A stretch of DNA of 64,000 bases from Pseudo-nitzschia pungens (taxonomy: Eukaryota; Bacillariophyta; Bacillariophyceae; Bacillariales; Bacillariaceae). Each line of letters opens with the position of its first letter. Within the stretch, counting starts at the first letter, position 1. The stretch covers positions 124,001 to 188,000 of the forward strand of contig CM074764.1 in assembly GCA_037355855.1 (NCBI GenBank), in the 5' to 3' direction. The notes beneath the pieces are model-generated. The model had not been told where the DNA came from, made no database searches, and saw only the letters and a list, made by a program, of their open reading frames with translations. This document shows positions 1-10,689 of the stretch, piece by piece. The position numbers and the translations under genes were made by a program.

Positions 1-738
1 TAATTGTTTGTTGTTTAGAGAAAGACGACCACGATGCCTCCATCAAGCACGAAAGACGACGACGAACGTGACGACCACAGCTCGGAACGAAACACCGGCA
101 GCGGGTGCTGTTTGACGTTGGAAGTTTGACGTTTGAAGTTTGACGTTGGAAGTTTGACGAGCCAGCCTCGGATGACGGCGTGCCCCGGGACGAGGGAGTT
201 CCGGACTCTCGATCGTTCCCGTCCGCGCACCTTTTCGGGTCCCCCGTCACGAGGATCTCGTTGCGATCCCCAAATCCGTGACAGCTCTCGCATTCCACCA
301 CTCTTCGTCGTCGTCGAAGACTCTTCTTTCGCTCCCGCGTGGCTTTGCGCCCCCCCCCCCCCCGAGAACCGCGACTCGTCCGGGGTTCGAGAGATGGATC
401 GATCGGATGGTCGTTGCGCGCACGCACACCGGCCGCATTCGGAACATTCGAGCTCGAAATTCCGTGCGGGGCATTCCATTCCGCACGGTGCGCATTCGGT
501 CGGGACATCGGAGGAACCATTGGACGGATTGTTTCGTCGTTGCGGGCTCCGAAAAGTCTCAAACACGAACCGCCGCGGATTGCCGTATGGGATTCGCAGC
601 AGTATTGTTGGGGTTTGTTATTTGCTCGCACGATCGAGATCGCAACCGCGAACGCCGACGGAATGCACCGGTATTTTGCGCCCGCACGCGGCACGAATGC
701 AAGCAAGTTCCTTCGCATTCATTTCTACTTCGTAGTAA
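1..738. other. No gene recognised; low-complexity GC-rich sequence
   Basis: All frames are partly open here, but none gives a protein I recognise or a convincing ATG context, and the open frames overlap each other on both strands as expected for GC-rich sequence. A short tandem of GAAGTTTGACGTT-like words lies at about 116-160 and a run of about 13 C at about 350-363. The 3' end of the acyltransferase gene on the minus strand begins at 739, so part of this segment is probably its downstream flank. Confidence 0.5.
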
Positions 739-1247
739 TTAGTTTTTGGAAACCGGGAGGAGTCGCGTCGTCTCGTCGCACGACTCGTCGTTTGCGTCCT
801 CGGTTCCCGGACGCTTCGGATCGTCCCCCGATCCGTCATTGTCATTGTCATTGTCATCGTCATTGTCATCACGGTCGCCATTTTGGTCGTCATCATTGTC
901 ATTGTGGTTGTCGTCCTCGCAATGGAGGATTCCCATCACCGTGTCGTATCCATAGCCAGTGTTCTCCTTGTTCTCTTTGTTGCTGTTGCTGTTGTCGCTG
1001 TTGTTGCTGTTGTCGGTTTCGTCCTTCTCCTCTCCGCTCGACGGATCTCCCACGGTTTGCATCGGCGCAAAGCACATGGCCCACACCGGACCGAAGGGGT
1101 GTGCTTGGTAGGCGGCCCTGAGGCGTTCGTGGTACAGTAGCTTGTGCTTGTAGTCGTACCTCGCCGGCACCACGGGCAGGCCGAGGCGGTTTGCCATGGC
1201 CGATCGGACGGCCGCGGCAAAGGCCCGGGCCCCCGATTCGGACCTTG

Positions 1248-1288
<41 letters not shown>

Positions 1289-2823
1289 GCCTCGGATTCC
1301 GCGGCGGGGTAGGATTCCCGCGCATCATCGTTGCCATTGGAGTTGTGGGTGCCATTGTTACTGTTGCTGTCAATGTCGTTGTTGCCGGCGTTCGTGTTTT
1401 TTGCCTCGGACCCGTGGGGAGGCCCCATGGGTTTCATAACGCGGCAGATCAGCGGCTGCGGTGCAATCTTGCTCATCAGCCGCCACACGTACACGGGAGT
1501 CCAGATGGACTCGTACGTCGGAACAAAGGAGGAGTGTTGTTGTTGTTGTTGTAGGTGTTGTTGTTGGTGTTGTTGTTGGTGGTGGTGGTGCGACACGTCA
1601 CCAAACGAAAAGACCACCGGAAGAACCTCTTTCATTGGCACAAAGGCTCCCGCCTTGAAATCCAAGAGGCAGGTGCCATTGGTGGTGGTCCCTTCCGGAA
1701 AGACCACCAGGGGTCCCTGGCCGGGAGTCGGGGGATTTGATAACCGCTCGAGGATTTGTTCCGTTACGCTATTGGTATTGGTATTGGTATTGGTATTGGC
1801 ACTGGTATTGGCATTGGTATTGGCATTGGTATTGGCATTGGGATTGGCATTGATACTTGCATTGGGATTGGCATTGCAATTGGTTGCTCGTGTTTCTGCT
1901 TGTGTTTCTGCTTGTGTTTGTGTTTCTGCTTGCATTTCTTCTTTGTTTGCTTTTCGGTCGCCTCGTTTTTTCCGGTTGCCGCTTCCTTTTCCGCTTCCGT
2001 TTCGGTTGCGATTGCGATTTCGATTTCGATTGTGGACACCGATGCATCCCAGAATGTCCCGACAAATGGTCCCGATCCACGGCACCCCAAAGACGGAGGA
2101 CTTCATCACGAAGCACGGCAGGACGGGATTCCCCTCGCAATCCTCAAAGGGCAGGGTCAGCAAGAGCAGGATTTCCAGGTTGGAGACGTGGTTGCAGACC
2201 ACCAGTCGCGGGGACCAGCGATGCTCTTGCGTTTGAGTTTGAGTTTGCCTTTGAGTTTGCCTTTGAGTTTGCGATTGCTCATCATTGGAATAGGAATTGG
2301 AATTGGAATTGGAATTGGAATTTCCATGTTCATGTTCATGTTCATGTTCATGTTCATGTTCATGTTCATTTTCGTTGCCATTGTCGATCTCTACCCGCGC
2401 CCAAATGCCAGCCAACAGCAACAGCCACGAGCACACAAACCGGACCCACCGGACGGTCCACCATTGGCGATTCATCATTTTCATTTTCATTTTCATTTTC
2501 ATTTTCATTTGCATTTGCATCTTCGTTTTCGTTTGCATTTGCATCATTCGCGATCGCATTTCTTGTTTGTGGAGGACCAGAGCCAGGGTTCCCCCGATGG
2601 CCAGCGAGGCGACAAACAGGGAGAGGCGGAGGGGAACGATTCCCGTGGCGAGTCCCAACACCATTCTCGTCGCCTCCCAACGCGACGGATTGTGCAGCCT
2701 CGCGAAGGGGTGCGGGGTGCGGGTGCGAATCGGGCGAAGGATTCCGCCGCCGCCGGATTCGGATTCTCTCGGCCCGGGCGCGTTTTCGATTTCGGTTTCG
2801 TTTTCGTTGTCATCGTTCTCCAT
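739..2823 (-). CDS. PlsC/LPCAT-like membrane acyltransferase with long dipeptide-repeat inserts
   Basis: Probable 1-acylglycerophospholipid acyltransferase, which would move a fatty acyl chain from acyl-CoA to a lysophospholipid at a membrane. The first ATG is at 2823 (context gccacgATGg) and gives 694 residues. The frame stays open to 2937 and encodes a hydrophobic stretch (YLLIAALLLF) preceded by a possible 3' splice site (TTGCAG), so an upstream exon is possible. Two hydrophobic segments lie at about residues 54-85 and 121-143. Motif I reads NHVSNLE (residues 211-217), that is HX4E where the family normally has HX4D. Motif III is FPEGTTTNG (375-383). Between and after the motifs lie long KM, EH, NS, QT, NR, NAN/TN and DN runs, which make the protein much longer than usual family members. 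The C-terminus ends in an acidic-dileucine type sequence (DETTRLLPV), a possible vacuolar/endosomal sorting signal. Substrate cannot be told. Confidence 0.75.
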
Positions 2824-3780
2824 CGTGGCAACGAGACTCGAGGACGGAGGGGCGCTCCGTGTCTCGTATTTTTGGTCCCACTTCTGAAAGAGCGGTGCGC
2901 AAAACAGCAACAATGCAGCAATCAATAAATACTGCAAGTAAGCTTAACTTCCTTCGAACAGAAGCACAAGCAAGATCTTACTGGTACTGGTTATGGTACT
3001 GGCAACCTTACTCGCACACGCAATGATCCTCCGAAGGAATTACGGATTTGATTGAGATTACAGTGAGATTACGGAATTCTCAAATTACTTTTCGCAACAA
3101 TCGACAAGAGGATGTTGTTCGTACAAGTAAGGTTACCGTACGAGTAAACCTTCATACTCGTTGCTGCCGGGCCGGTAAGACTGATTGAGATTGAAAGACT
3201 GAGATTGAGATTTGATTCGATGATTCATTCGCCTGTCGCCTAAGGTTTACCGTAGAAGCAAGTTCGAAAGTTACGAGTAAGTCTTCGTCTTGCGAGTAAG
3301 TTAACCTTAAGGCTACTGGTAACTTACGGTAACCTTACTCGTAACTTGCTTCGTAACTTACGGTAACTTACTTGTTGATGCTATCGCCTGCTATCGCCTA
3401 CTGGTAAGGCTTACCTGGTACAGTACCGTATCTTCAGTCTCCTACCGGTAACCTTACGGAATCGCATGACTTTTCTGCCAGTTGTCACTAGGTTACTTGA
3501 GAAAGTAAACCTTAAGATTACTCGCAACTAAGGTTAATCTTACTTGTAACTACTGTACCGGTATGACCCTGCTTGCAGGGGTCAGCCTGCTTGTACATGC
3601 ATTCAACACAGTAACCTTAACCTCACTGGTACAGAAAACAGTCTCATCGATAATTAGAGCCTTACTTCGTACTACGAAGGACGTAGCATGAAGAGTACAC
3701 GTGCGGTAAACCTTATTCAATACGTGTTCGAGTGTCGTATTTCGATTTTTGATTCTTATTCATTTCTTCATTCCTTCCTG
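2824..3780. other. Intergenic DNA dense in GTAAGGTTA / TACCGGTA words
   Basis: No gene seen. From about 2980 to 3720 the sequence is largely built from a few short words in both orientations: GTAAGGTTA/TAACCTTAC, TACCGGTA, TACGAGTA and CTTCGTA. The same words recur in most intergenic segments of this window. The part just upstream of 2823 may hold the 5' exon or leader of the acyltransferase gene. Confidence 0.6.
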
Positions 3781-4376
3781 CATTCGTGGAAGAATATTGA
3801 TTGAGCATTCTTGGTCATGCGAAAAAAAAAAAACCAGACTTGTGCTAATACGACACTAAATCTTACGTGTACAGGTAGTAACGTACGACTACCTGTAGGA
3901 TACGTGTATCAGGTAACCTTGCGGCACGGTAAGATTACTTGCGGTAATTCGTACGGAACTACAGTTCGTCCAAGACTTACTTGTAACATACCGGTAATGT
4001 ACTGGTATTCGTATTCGTATTCTATTCGTATTCCTACGGTAAGGTTACCGTAAGATTACTGTTTCTTATTGTATGCTGTCCACAGGTACGGTGCCGGTAG
4101 GAGTAAACCTTACGTTTTTTTCAAGCAACCAACAATGCAACAGAGAGTTGTGTCCGAACTACGACGAGTACGAGTAAGAAGGCCTTGCTACGAAACCATT
4201 TCATCTTCTCATAATTCTAATTTCAAACAAAGCAGAACTCGAGTACAAGTAGTACGAGTACGAGTAAAAGTACAAACCATTGCAACATAGTACCTAGTAC
4301 ACCATCATCACCAACACCAACACCAACACCAACACCAACACCAACGCGAACGCGAACAACACCAGAAACAAGAACA
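3781..4376 (+). promoter_or_regulatory. Upstream module shared by the DUF4116-repeat genes (copy 1)
   Basis: Two blocks in this segment recur in front of the second DUF4116 gene, and parts recur in front of the third. The distal block has CATTCGTGGAAGAATAT (3781-3797) followed by TCTTGGTCATGCGAAA (3809-3824). The proximal block has GAGTAAAAGTA (4262-4272) overlapping ACAAACCATT (4272-4281), then a CCAACA repeat and the start context AAGAACAATG. Function as a promoter or 5' UTR is inferred from position and conservation only. Between the blocks the sequence has diverged and contains GTAAGGTTA-type words. Confidence 0.5.
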
Positions 4377-5714
4377 ATGAATACGACTAGTACCGCCGCC
4401 GATTCCGAAAAGACGGAGTTCTTGGAATTGATTCGAAAGCATTTCAAGTTTCACTACTTGTTTGACCAGAAGACAGATCCCTTGGAAGAGCTAAAGCGGC
4501 ATCACCCTACCTCTCCACTGCTGCAGGACAGAGACGTTGCCATGGCCGTGGTGACACGATGTGGTGAATTCCTGAAATATTTTGGGAACACCGTAAGGAA
4601 CGACAAAGACGTGGTCTTGGCTGCGGTGAACACTCGAAAGAACACCAGAGTTTATACCGCGAGTCTTGGGAATTGGCATGAATGTGCCTTGGAATATGCA
4701 TCCAAAGAGTTGCAAAACGACAAAGATGTGGTCTTGGCCGCGGTGAATAAACATGGATTTGTCTTGGAATTTGCATCCAAAGAGTTGCAAAACGACAAAG
4801 GCGTGGTCTTGGCTGCAGTGAATAATTATGGAGAAGCCTTGGAATATGCATCCAAAGAGTTGCGAAACGACAAAGACGTGGTCTTGGCTGCAGTGAAGAA
4901 TGATGGAGAGGCCTTGCAATGTGCATCCGAAGAGTGGCGAAACAACAAAGAGATGGTGTTAGCTGCAGTGAAGAATGATGGATGTGCCTTGGAATATGCA
5001 TCAGATGACTTGAAAAATGACAAAGACGTGGTCTTGGCTGCAGTGAATAATTATGGACGTGCCTTGGAATATGCATCCAAAGAGTTGCACAACGACAAAG
5101 ACGTGGTCTTGGCTGCAGTGAATAATAATGGACGTGCCTTGGAAGATGCATCCAAAGAGTTGCAAAACGACAAAGACGTGGTCTTGGCCGTAGTGACTAA
5201 GAATGGACGTGCCTTGTTATGTGCATCCATAGAGTTGCAAAACGACAAAGACGTGGTCGTGGCTGCAGTGAAGAATGATGGATGTGCCTTGCAATGTGCA
5301 TCCGAAGAGTTGCGAAACGACAAAGACGTGGTCGTGGCTGCAGTGAAGAATGATGGATGTGCCTTGCAATGTGCATCCGAAGAGTTGCGAAACGACAAAG
5401 ACGTGGTCGTGGCTGCAGTGAATAATAATGGACGTGCCTTGGAAGATGCATCCGAAGAGTTGCAAAAGGACAAAGACGTGGTTTTAGCCGCAGTAGCTAA
5501 GAATGGAGAGGCCTTGCGATTTGCACATGAATGCTTAAAGGGCGATTTAGAGATTGTCCTCACGGCTTTGTTACAGTATCCACAGGCTATTGAGTTTGGA
5601 TCACAATTGTCCATAGTTCAGCTGGCAAAGTATTATGTCCAACAGAGAATGCGCAAGTTGGATTCCGAACCGAACCAAAATGACCCCTCCATAGATTGCC
5701 ACCGGGCCGAATGA
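4377..5714 (+). CDS. DUF4116-type repeat protein, copy 1
   Basis: Unbroken 445-residue protein of unknown function. A short N-terminal region (residues 1 to about 80, containing AADSEKTEFLELI) is followed by about 12 tandem 25-residue units of the form NDKDVVLAAVNNYGxALEYASKEL, a degenerate last unit (GDLEIVLTALL...) and a tail with LAKYYVQQR and IDCHRA. Two units match the length of the DUF4116 domain, known from bacteria and eukaryotes without a defined function; an alpha-helical solenoid is my inference. The first unit carries a 14-residue insertion. Two neighbouring units are identical at DNA level (5241-5315 and 5316-5390). The start is chosen because the same AAGAACAATG context and the same N-terminal sequence recur in the two related genes at 20.3 and 26.1 kb. 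No signal peptide or membrane segment is visible. Confidence 0.85.
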   Translation: MNTTSTAADSEKTEFLELIRKHFKFHYLFDQKTDPLEELKRHHPTSPLLQDRDVAMAVVTRCGEFLKYFGNTVRNDKDVVLAAVNTRKNTRVYTASLGNWHECALEYASKELQNDKDVVLAAVNKHGFVLEFASKELQNDKGVVLAAVNNYGEALEYASKELRNDKDVVLAAVKNDGEALQCASEEWRNNKEMVLAAVKNDGCALEYASDDLKNDKDVVLAAVNNYGRALEYASKELHNDKDVVLAAVNNNGRALEDASKELQNDKDVVLAVVTKNGRALLCASIELQNDKDVVVAAVKNDGCALQCASEELRNDKDVVVAAVKNDGCALQCASEELRNDKDVVVAAVNNNGRALEDASEELQKDKDVVLAAVAKNGEALRFAHECLKGDLEIVLTALLQYPQAIEFGSQLSIVQLAKYYVQQRMRKLDSEPNQNDPSIDCHRAE

Positions 5715-5850
5715 AGAACCCCAGTTGGGGCGCACAAGATATACAGAATCAGAACGGATATCGCAATTCAATCATTGCCGTATCCACACTCAAGACAAGA
5801 ATAGTATTCGACTGATGGTAGTGGGTGGTGTGTCAGTATTATTCAGCTGA
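5683..5850 (+). repeat. 3' flank shared between DUF4116 genes (copy 1)
   Basis: The end of the coding region plus about 140 bp of downstream DNA (for example CGCAATTCAATCATTGCCGT and CAAGAATAGTATTCGACTGA) recurs nearly unchanged at about 22168-22310, some 500 bp beyond the stop codon of the second DUF4116 gene. It marks the original right edge of the duplicated unit and is probably 3' UTR/terminator sequence. Confidence 0.75.
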
Positions 5851-6017
5851 AACCTCACTAGAGTTTGGTCATGAAAGAGAATTGCATGTATATAATGAAA
5901 AACATAAACAATACACATGAATATGAAATTAAACAGTATTTACTCTCTCATGTCTTTCAATCCCTTGTCAGTGGCGAACGTGAAGGAGAGGGGAATGGGC
6001 GGGTATGGATGTCACAC

Positions 6018-6102
6018 TGTAAGAAGCGACAGAGACGCGGTCCTAGCTGCAGTGGTGCATGATAGTGGATGGGCCTTGCAAGATGCATCCGTCGATTTCT
6101 GA
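6018..6102 (+). pseudogene. Solitary DUF4116 repeat remnant
   Basis: One 25-residue unit reads RSDRDAVLAAVVHDSGWALQ followed by DASVDF and a stop. It matches the repeat consensus of the neighbouring gene but has no N-terminal region and no following repeat. It sits about 300 bp beyond the first gene, in the same orientation, so it is most likely a leftover from a lost copy. A very short ORF starting with ATG near 5917 runs into it, so expression of a small protein cannot be excluded. Confidence 0.6.
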
Positions 6103-6715
6103 AACTACCCATAGCAAGTCTACAATGCGTCCGAACATAAGCAAAAAAATAAACGCCGGAAAGTTTATTCAAACCATATACCGTACAGCATCCTCCTAGC
6201 TCCTGGCGAGTTTCTAGGCTGGTTGAAATTTTGGGGTGGTTTGCCAATTCAAGTACTACGTAATATAAAAGGCTAGTACAGAGCATAAAAAAATGAAACT
6301 GCAATTGTATTGACTCTATCTCGTGTGGTTGGCGGCCGCAAAGGAATGGGATGGAAAGATATCGATGTGTTGGTTGGACTGCGGGCACAAGAGTTAGCAC
6401 TTCCAACGACCAAACCATCAAGAACCAGAATCGTTGATAGGTTGACTGAGACACACTCGTAGGCTCGTTGAATTGCGCTCTATTGCGCCGCGTTGGTATC
6501 GTAACGGACGGTGCCGGATCCTTCGTTCGACGCCAAACGAAGCATCAAACGGGAACGGCAGGATAGCAACTGGGAGGGGGGGTGGTTGCAATACAAAGGG
6601 AAGCAAGAACGTAAGAATCATAGCCAGTCATTAGGGAAGAATGTTCCGTCGGAATTCCTTATAGTAGGAGAATGTATGTGGCTGACAGCTGCAACGGACA
6701 CAAACATGATACTGC
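6103..6715. other. Intergenic, nothing recognised
   Basis: No gene with a convincing start or product was seen on either strand. A GC-richer patch near 6470-6600 keeps a short minus-strand frame open, but its translation shows no recognisable feature. The ~45-bp repeat array begins at about 6716. Confidence 0.4.
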
Positions 6716-8146
6716 TGCAGGGAACGAAAACACGATAATCCTGGTCTGCTGCGAATGCACGGAACCAAATACACGATTATCCTGGTCGAGTCCAGGAAGC
6801 CAAATAAATGATGATCCCGATCTTCCAGGAGTGCACAAAATCAAATACACGATGATTTCCGTGTTTTGTCAATACAAGGAACCAAATGCAAAGTGATTAA
6901 TATCGTCACGCATTTGTTTCTGTGCACGCACGAAAGACCGAGATATTCGTGCACTTGATTCTCTGCACTTCTCCCCTGATCCTGGTCTTTCGTGAGTGAA
7001 CACGTAACACGAGTGTCGAGTGCAAAGAGCGACAAACAGTGGATAATCACGAAAGACCAAGATCATCGTGTATTTGGTTCCATACCATCGACACCAGGAT
7101 CACTGCGTATTTGATTCCCTGCAGTCGAGCGCAGAAGACCGGAATCGTCGTGTATTTGATTCCCTGCATTCATAAAAAAACTGGATCGTCATGTATGTGG
7201 TTCCCTGTAGTCACAAAAAGGGGATTATCTGGTATTTGATTCCGTGCATTCTCAAAAGACCGGGATAGTCCTGTATTTGGTTCCCTGCAGTCATTCACGA
7301 AAAAGAGGATCGTCATGATTTGGTTCCTGCGTTTATGATAGACGGGAATCATCATTTATTGGTTCCCTGCCAAACCTTGCGAAAGACCGAGAACATCGTA
7401 TTTTTGTTTATCTGCACGCACAAAAAATGGGGATCATCGTATTCACTCACGAAAGAAGGGGATTGCCGTGTATTATTGGGTTCCCTGCATTCACGACGAC
7501 TGGGATCGGTTCCCTGCAGTCGCGACCGAGATCATTGTGTATTTGGTTCCCCGTATTCACGAAAGACCGGATCAGCGTGTATTTGGCTCTCTGCACTCCC
7601 GTCTTGTATGTGGTTCCCTGCACGCCGGAAGACTGGAATCATCTGGGATAATTGTGTATTTGGTTCCCTCCACACAATTAAACCAGAATCATCCAGCATT
7701 ATTGTGTATTCATTTCCGTGCGTTTTAAAGACCGAGATCGTCGTTCATTTGATTCTCTGCACGCAAGAAAGACCGGGATCATCTTGTTTTTTTTTCGATA
7801 CACTCCTGGAAGACCGGGATCATCGTGTTCACTCACGAAAGACCAGGTTCATCGTGTATGCGATTCTCTGCGCGCCCAGATGATTTGTTTATCTGCAATC
7901 CCGAAAACCCCGAATCATCGTGTATTCGATACTCTGCAGGCATGAAAGACCGGGTTCGTCAACCATAGCCATCATGCATTTGTTTATTTGATTCTTTGTA
8001 CTCCGAAAAGATCAAGATCGTCATGTATTTCTTTCCCTGCACTGCCAAATGACTGTGATCATACCGGAAGACCGAGAACATCATGTATATCACTCTCTAA
8101 AGTCGCTATCGCAACGCCAGGATCGTCGTGTGTTTGTTTCCCTTCG
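6716..8146. repeat. Degenerate tandem array of ~45-bp units
   Basis: About 30 imperfect copies of a unit built around GAAAGACCGGGATCATCGTG followed by TATTTGGTTCCCTGCA, spaced roughly 35-60 bp apart. From about 7048 on the copies are in this orientation. The first copies (6716-6895, and one near 6980) are reversed (GGAACCAAATACACGAT...CCTGGTC), so orientation switches inside the array. The same family forms a second array at 17255-18071 in mostly reversed orientation. Long frames across the array are a by-product of the repeat. Units vary in length and sequence, unlike CRISPR repeats. Confidence 0.8.
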
Positions 8147-8339
8147 CTCCAAATCACCATGTAGTTCGTAATCTTTCTTGGTTCTCTAACCTCCCGGTTT
8201 ATGGTGGGTAAAAAAGTTGAAACCTTGTCGAAACCGGTACGAGTAAGGTTTACCGGTAGGTACGGTAAGTTAGAAAACGACAGGAACATGGTCGATTTTT
8301 GTTTTTTGATAAATTTCAAAAATTCCCGGTCCTCCCCAC
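8147..8339. other. Spacer between two repeat arrays
   Basis: Short spacer with GTAAGGTTTACCGG-type words and no gene visible. Confidence 0.4.
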
Positions 8340-8592
8340 ACTGAATCAGTGTCAAAGTGACACCCGGGGTCAAAGTGACACCCGGTGTCACTTTGACACT
8401 CGCCGATACTTTTGGGGGTCAAACTGACACTGGGTGTCATTTTGCACAAGAGCAGTAGAAAAATACGTAGAGTGTCAAAGTGACACCCGGTATCAAAGTG
8501 ACACCCGGTGTCAAAGTGACACTTGACACTCGCCGATACTTTTGGGGGTCAAAGTGACCCCGGGTGTCAAAGTGACACCCAGCGCTGAGTGG
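8340..8592. repeat. Cluster of GTGTCAAAGTGACACC palindromic repeats
   Basis: An 18-bp unit, GGTGTCAAAGTGACACCC, is repeated in two related blocks (about 8344-8460 and 8471-8590). Both blocks also contain CACTCGCCGATACTTTTGGG followed by GGTCAAA. The core is an inverted repeat (GTGTCA, three bases, TGACAC). About ten half-site pairs are packed in 250 bp, some in variant forms such as TGACCCCGGGTGTCA. Such a cluster could bind a dimeric or TGACA-recognising protein, but no evidence beyond symmetry is available. Confidence 0.75.
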
Positions 8593-10689
8593 TGGACGGG
8601 GGGCTGGAAAAATTTAAATTCTTAGAAAAAAATTAAATCAACCATGTTCCAGGACCACTTGAAAACGAAACCAACCCACGGTTTCTGGGGTCGTAGAAAA
8701 GTTAGCAAAAATCCAAGAGTTTTCTTGTGGGTGGATAAGTTGAGACCCGGTCGAAGCCAACTGTCCGATTTATGATTATGGTAAGTTACCGGTACGAGTA
8801 GACTGGGATACCGTCGTAGTTCATACGAAGTACAGTAAATCTTGAGCTTACTTGTACGAAGGTAACTTACGGTAAGGTTACTTCGTAGTTCATATTGAAT
8901 ACCGTTATGCAAGTTGCATACTCGTACCGCCGTCCATGTTACTGCTGTGCATACCACAATGCAAATAACGAGTACTCGTACCCTATGTACGAGAACGTTC
9001 CGCCTCTGACAAGTACTAGGGTACATAATTAATAATTACAGTATTTTCAGTGCCTTAATAAAAAATAATAAGGTCGGAACCTTCTTTCAACGAAAGATTG
9101 CTCACGACGCATGCTTTACTTTATTTTTCGGATATCTTACTGCCTTCTCGATAACAGTGATGAAATTGTGATTACGAGTTATGAATTCTGTATGCCTAAT
9201 TTCTTCTGTCTTCTTCTGTACTGCTGTACCGTTACTTCCGGGGATGACTTCGTTGTTAGGCTACCAATTCCTTTAATTCCATACCGGTAAAGTTTAACTT
9301 TTGAGATTGATCATCTGTTTTGAATTCTTTCTTCTTTCTTTCTTTTAGATGGGCGACTGAAACCCAAAAAAAGTGTAATGATTTAGACTGGAAGAACAAC
9401 AAGAAGGACTCGATTGATCGCTACAAACTCACGCCTTTCTACTTGGTGAACGAGGGCGGAAAACAGTCATGAAAATAATGTGCAACTGCATGACTCCTGG
9501 AAAAGCACAGACCATTGCGCTACCGGTAGGATGGAGTTTCAAACAAAATGTTCATGATACTGGTACGAGTACGAGTATTACTACCTAGTATTGTATCTGG
9601 GACGAGGACTTACAAGTATGCGATCCACATTTGGAACCGCACCTTGCTCTTAAGCAGTTCTAAGTGAGCAAAGAAATAATACGAAGTCATGATTGTACCG
9701 TACCGTACTTTTACCGGCGCCGGTAGAAGTACGGTAACCTCATCATTTATTAGCACTTGTTTCATGCCTCTCGGTGTTCCATCGGAAAAGCCAATAGTAA
9801 TATGCAAAGCCAAACGTCAGCATCGCTGTCAATTTGCACTTCACTTTGTACTGAGTTATGTTCAACCATGCGTAGAACGATGTGCAGATTGATCCTACGC
9901 CTGTCAATACACAAGCCTCCTATGTGTGCAGTGTTGAAGGCTATTTTTGAAGTTCTCTTTATTGGAACTTTTCATCTTGTGTTTCGGATCGTGATTTTCG
10001 GATCCTGTTCCGAAAAAAATGTGATTGTCCAGTTTTGTTCTTCTAAAAGTTTGATTCCATATAGAAGGAAACGGTTCTTGCTACCTAATCCAATTCATTC
10101 GTTGCATTTTCACAGACCACACCATCGTTCTTCCGAACTTGCACTACAGAACATTTATATAATATTATGATAAGGTTTACCACAACTGGTTCAATCGTAA
10201 TTTTTGTATTTATTTTTTTATCCATGAAAATTTGCAAGTTCACTGGATCAGTCATTCTCTTCCTGAGCACATGCATACAATTTTGTTAAGTCTTTATTTA
10301 TAGAAGGTGCAAGTCATTGAAGAAGAACCTGGAATGGTTTTCATTTGACACATTTAATTTCAAGTGATTTTCATTTATAGAGGGCTATTTCAAAATTTCA
10401 AAAATACGAGATAAAGCTTAATTTCTTTTTCATAGGTATTACTTCGTGCAAATACGGTAATCTTAATGACACGTACGGTATGGGAATTATTTCTTTGAAA
10501 ACGCGAGTCAGTTCGTACGTGGACCCGTTAATTTAGGCTTGATGTTTCTGAGTTAACCTTACCACGAGTTCCGCGTCATAAAGTTTCCTCAGGGAACATA
10601 TTTTCGCAACACGCAACACCAAACACCATCCACTACAGGTGACCTTTACTCAATCACATGATCGCATGTAACAATTGGATAACAATAAC
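8593..10689. other. Intergenic, AT-rich; possible orphan exon near 9350-9472
   Basis: No complete gene is visible. Between 8780 and 9010 and again near 9690-9740 the TACCGGTA/GTAAGGTTA words are dense. At about 9350-9472 (+), directly after a pyrimidine-rich TTCTTTTAG, an open stretch reads as about 40 residues (core DLDWKNNKKDSIDRYKLTPF, then YLVNEGGKQS and a stop). It looks more protein-like than its surroundings but has no ATG and no partner exon, so I do not call it a gene. The last 100 bp may be the leader of the following gene. Confidence 0.45.

Noticed and set aside
1331..3026. Long plus-strand frames opposite the acyltransferase (up to about 390 codons)
   Set aside because: They follow six-base repeats that stay open in every frame and contain no family motifs, whereas the minus frame carries NHVSNLE and FPEGT in the right order and spacing.
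4491..5614. Minus-strand frames across the first DUF4116 gene, and matching ones over the other two
   Set aside because: These are antisense shadows with period 25; the sense frames have the domain, a conserved start and conserved flanks.
7320..7883. Open frame of 187 codons in the ~45-bp array; similarly 17327-18035
   Set aside because: The frame is generated by the repeat unit and its translation is only the repeat in different phases.
6716..8146. CRISPR-like appearance of the repeat array
   Set aside because: Units vary in length and sequence, there are no distinct unique spacers of constant size, no cas genes are present, and the gene content is eukaryotic.
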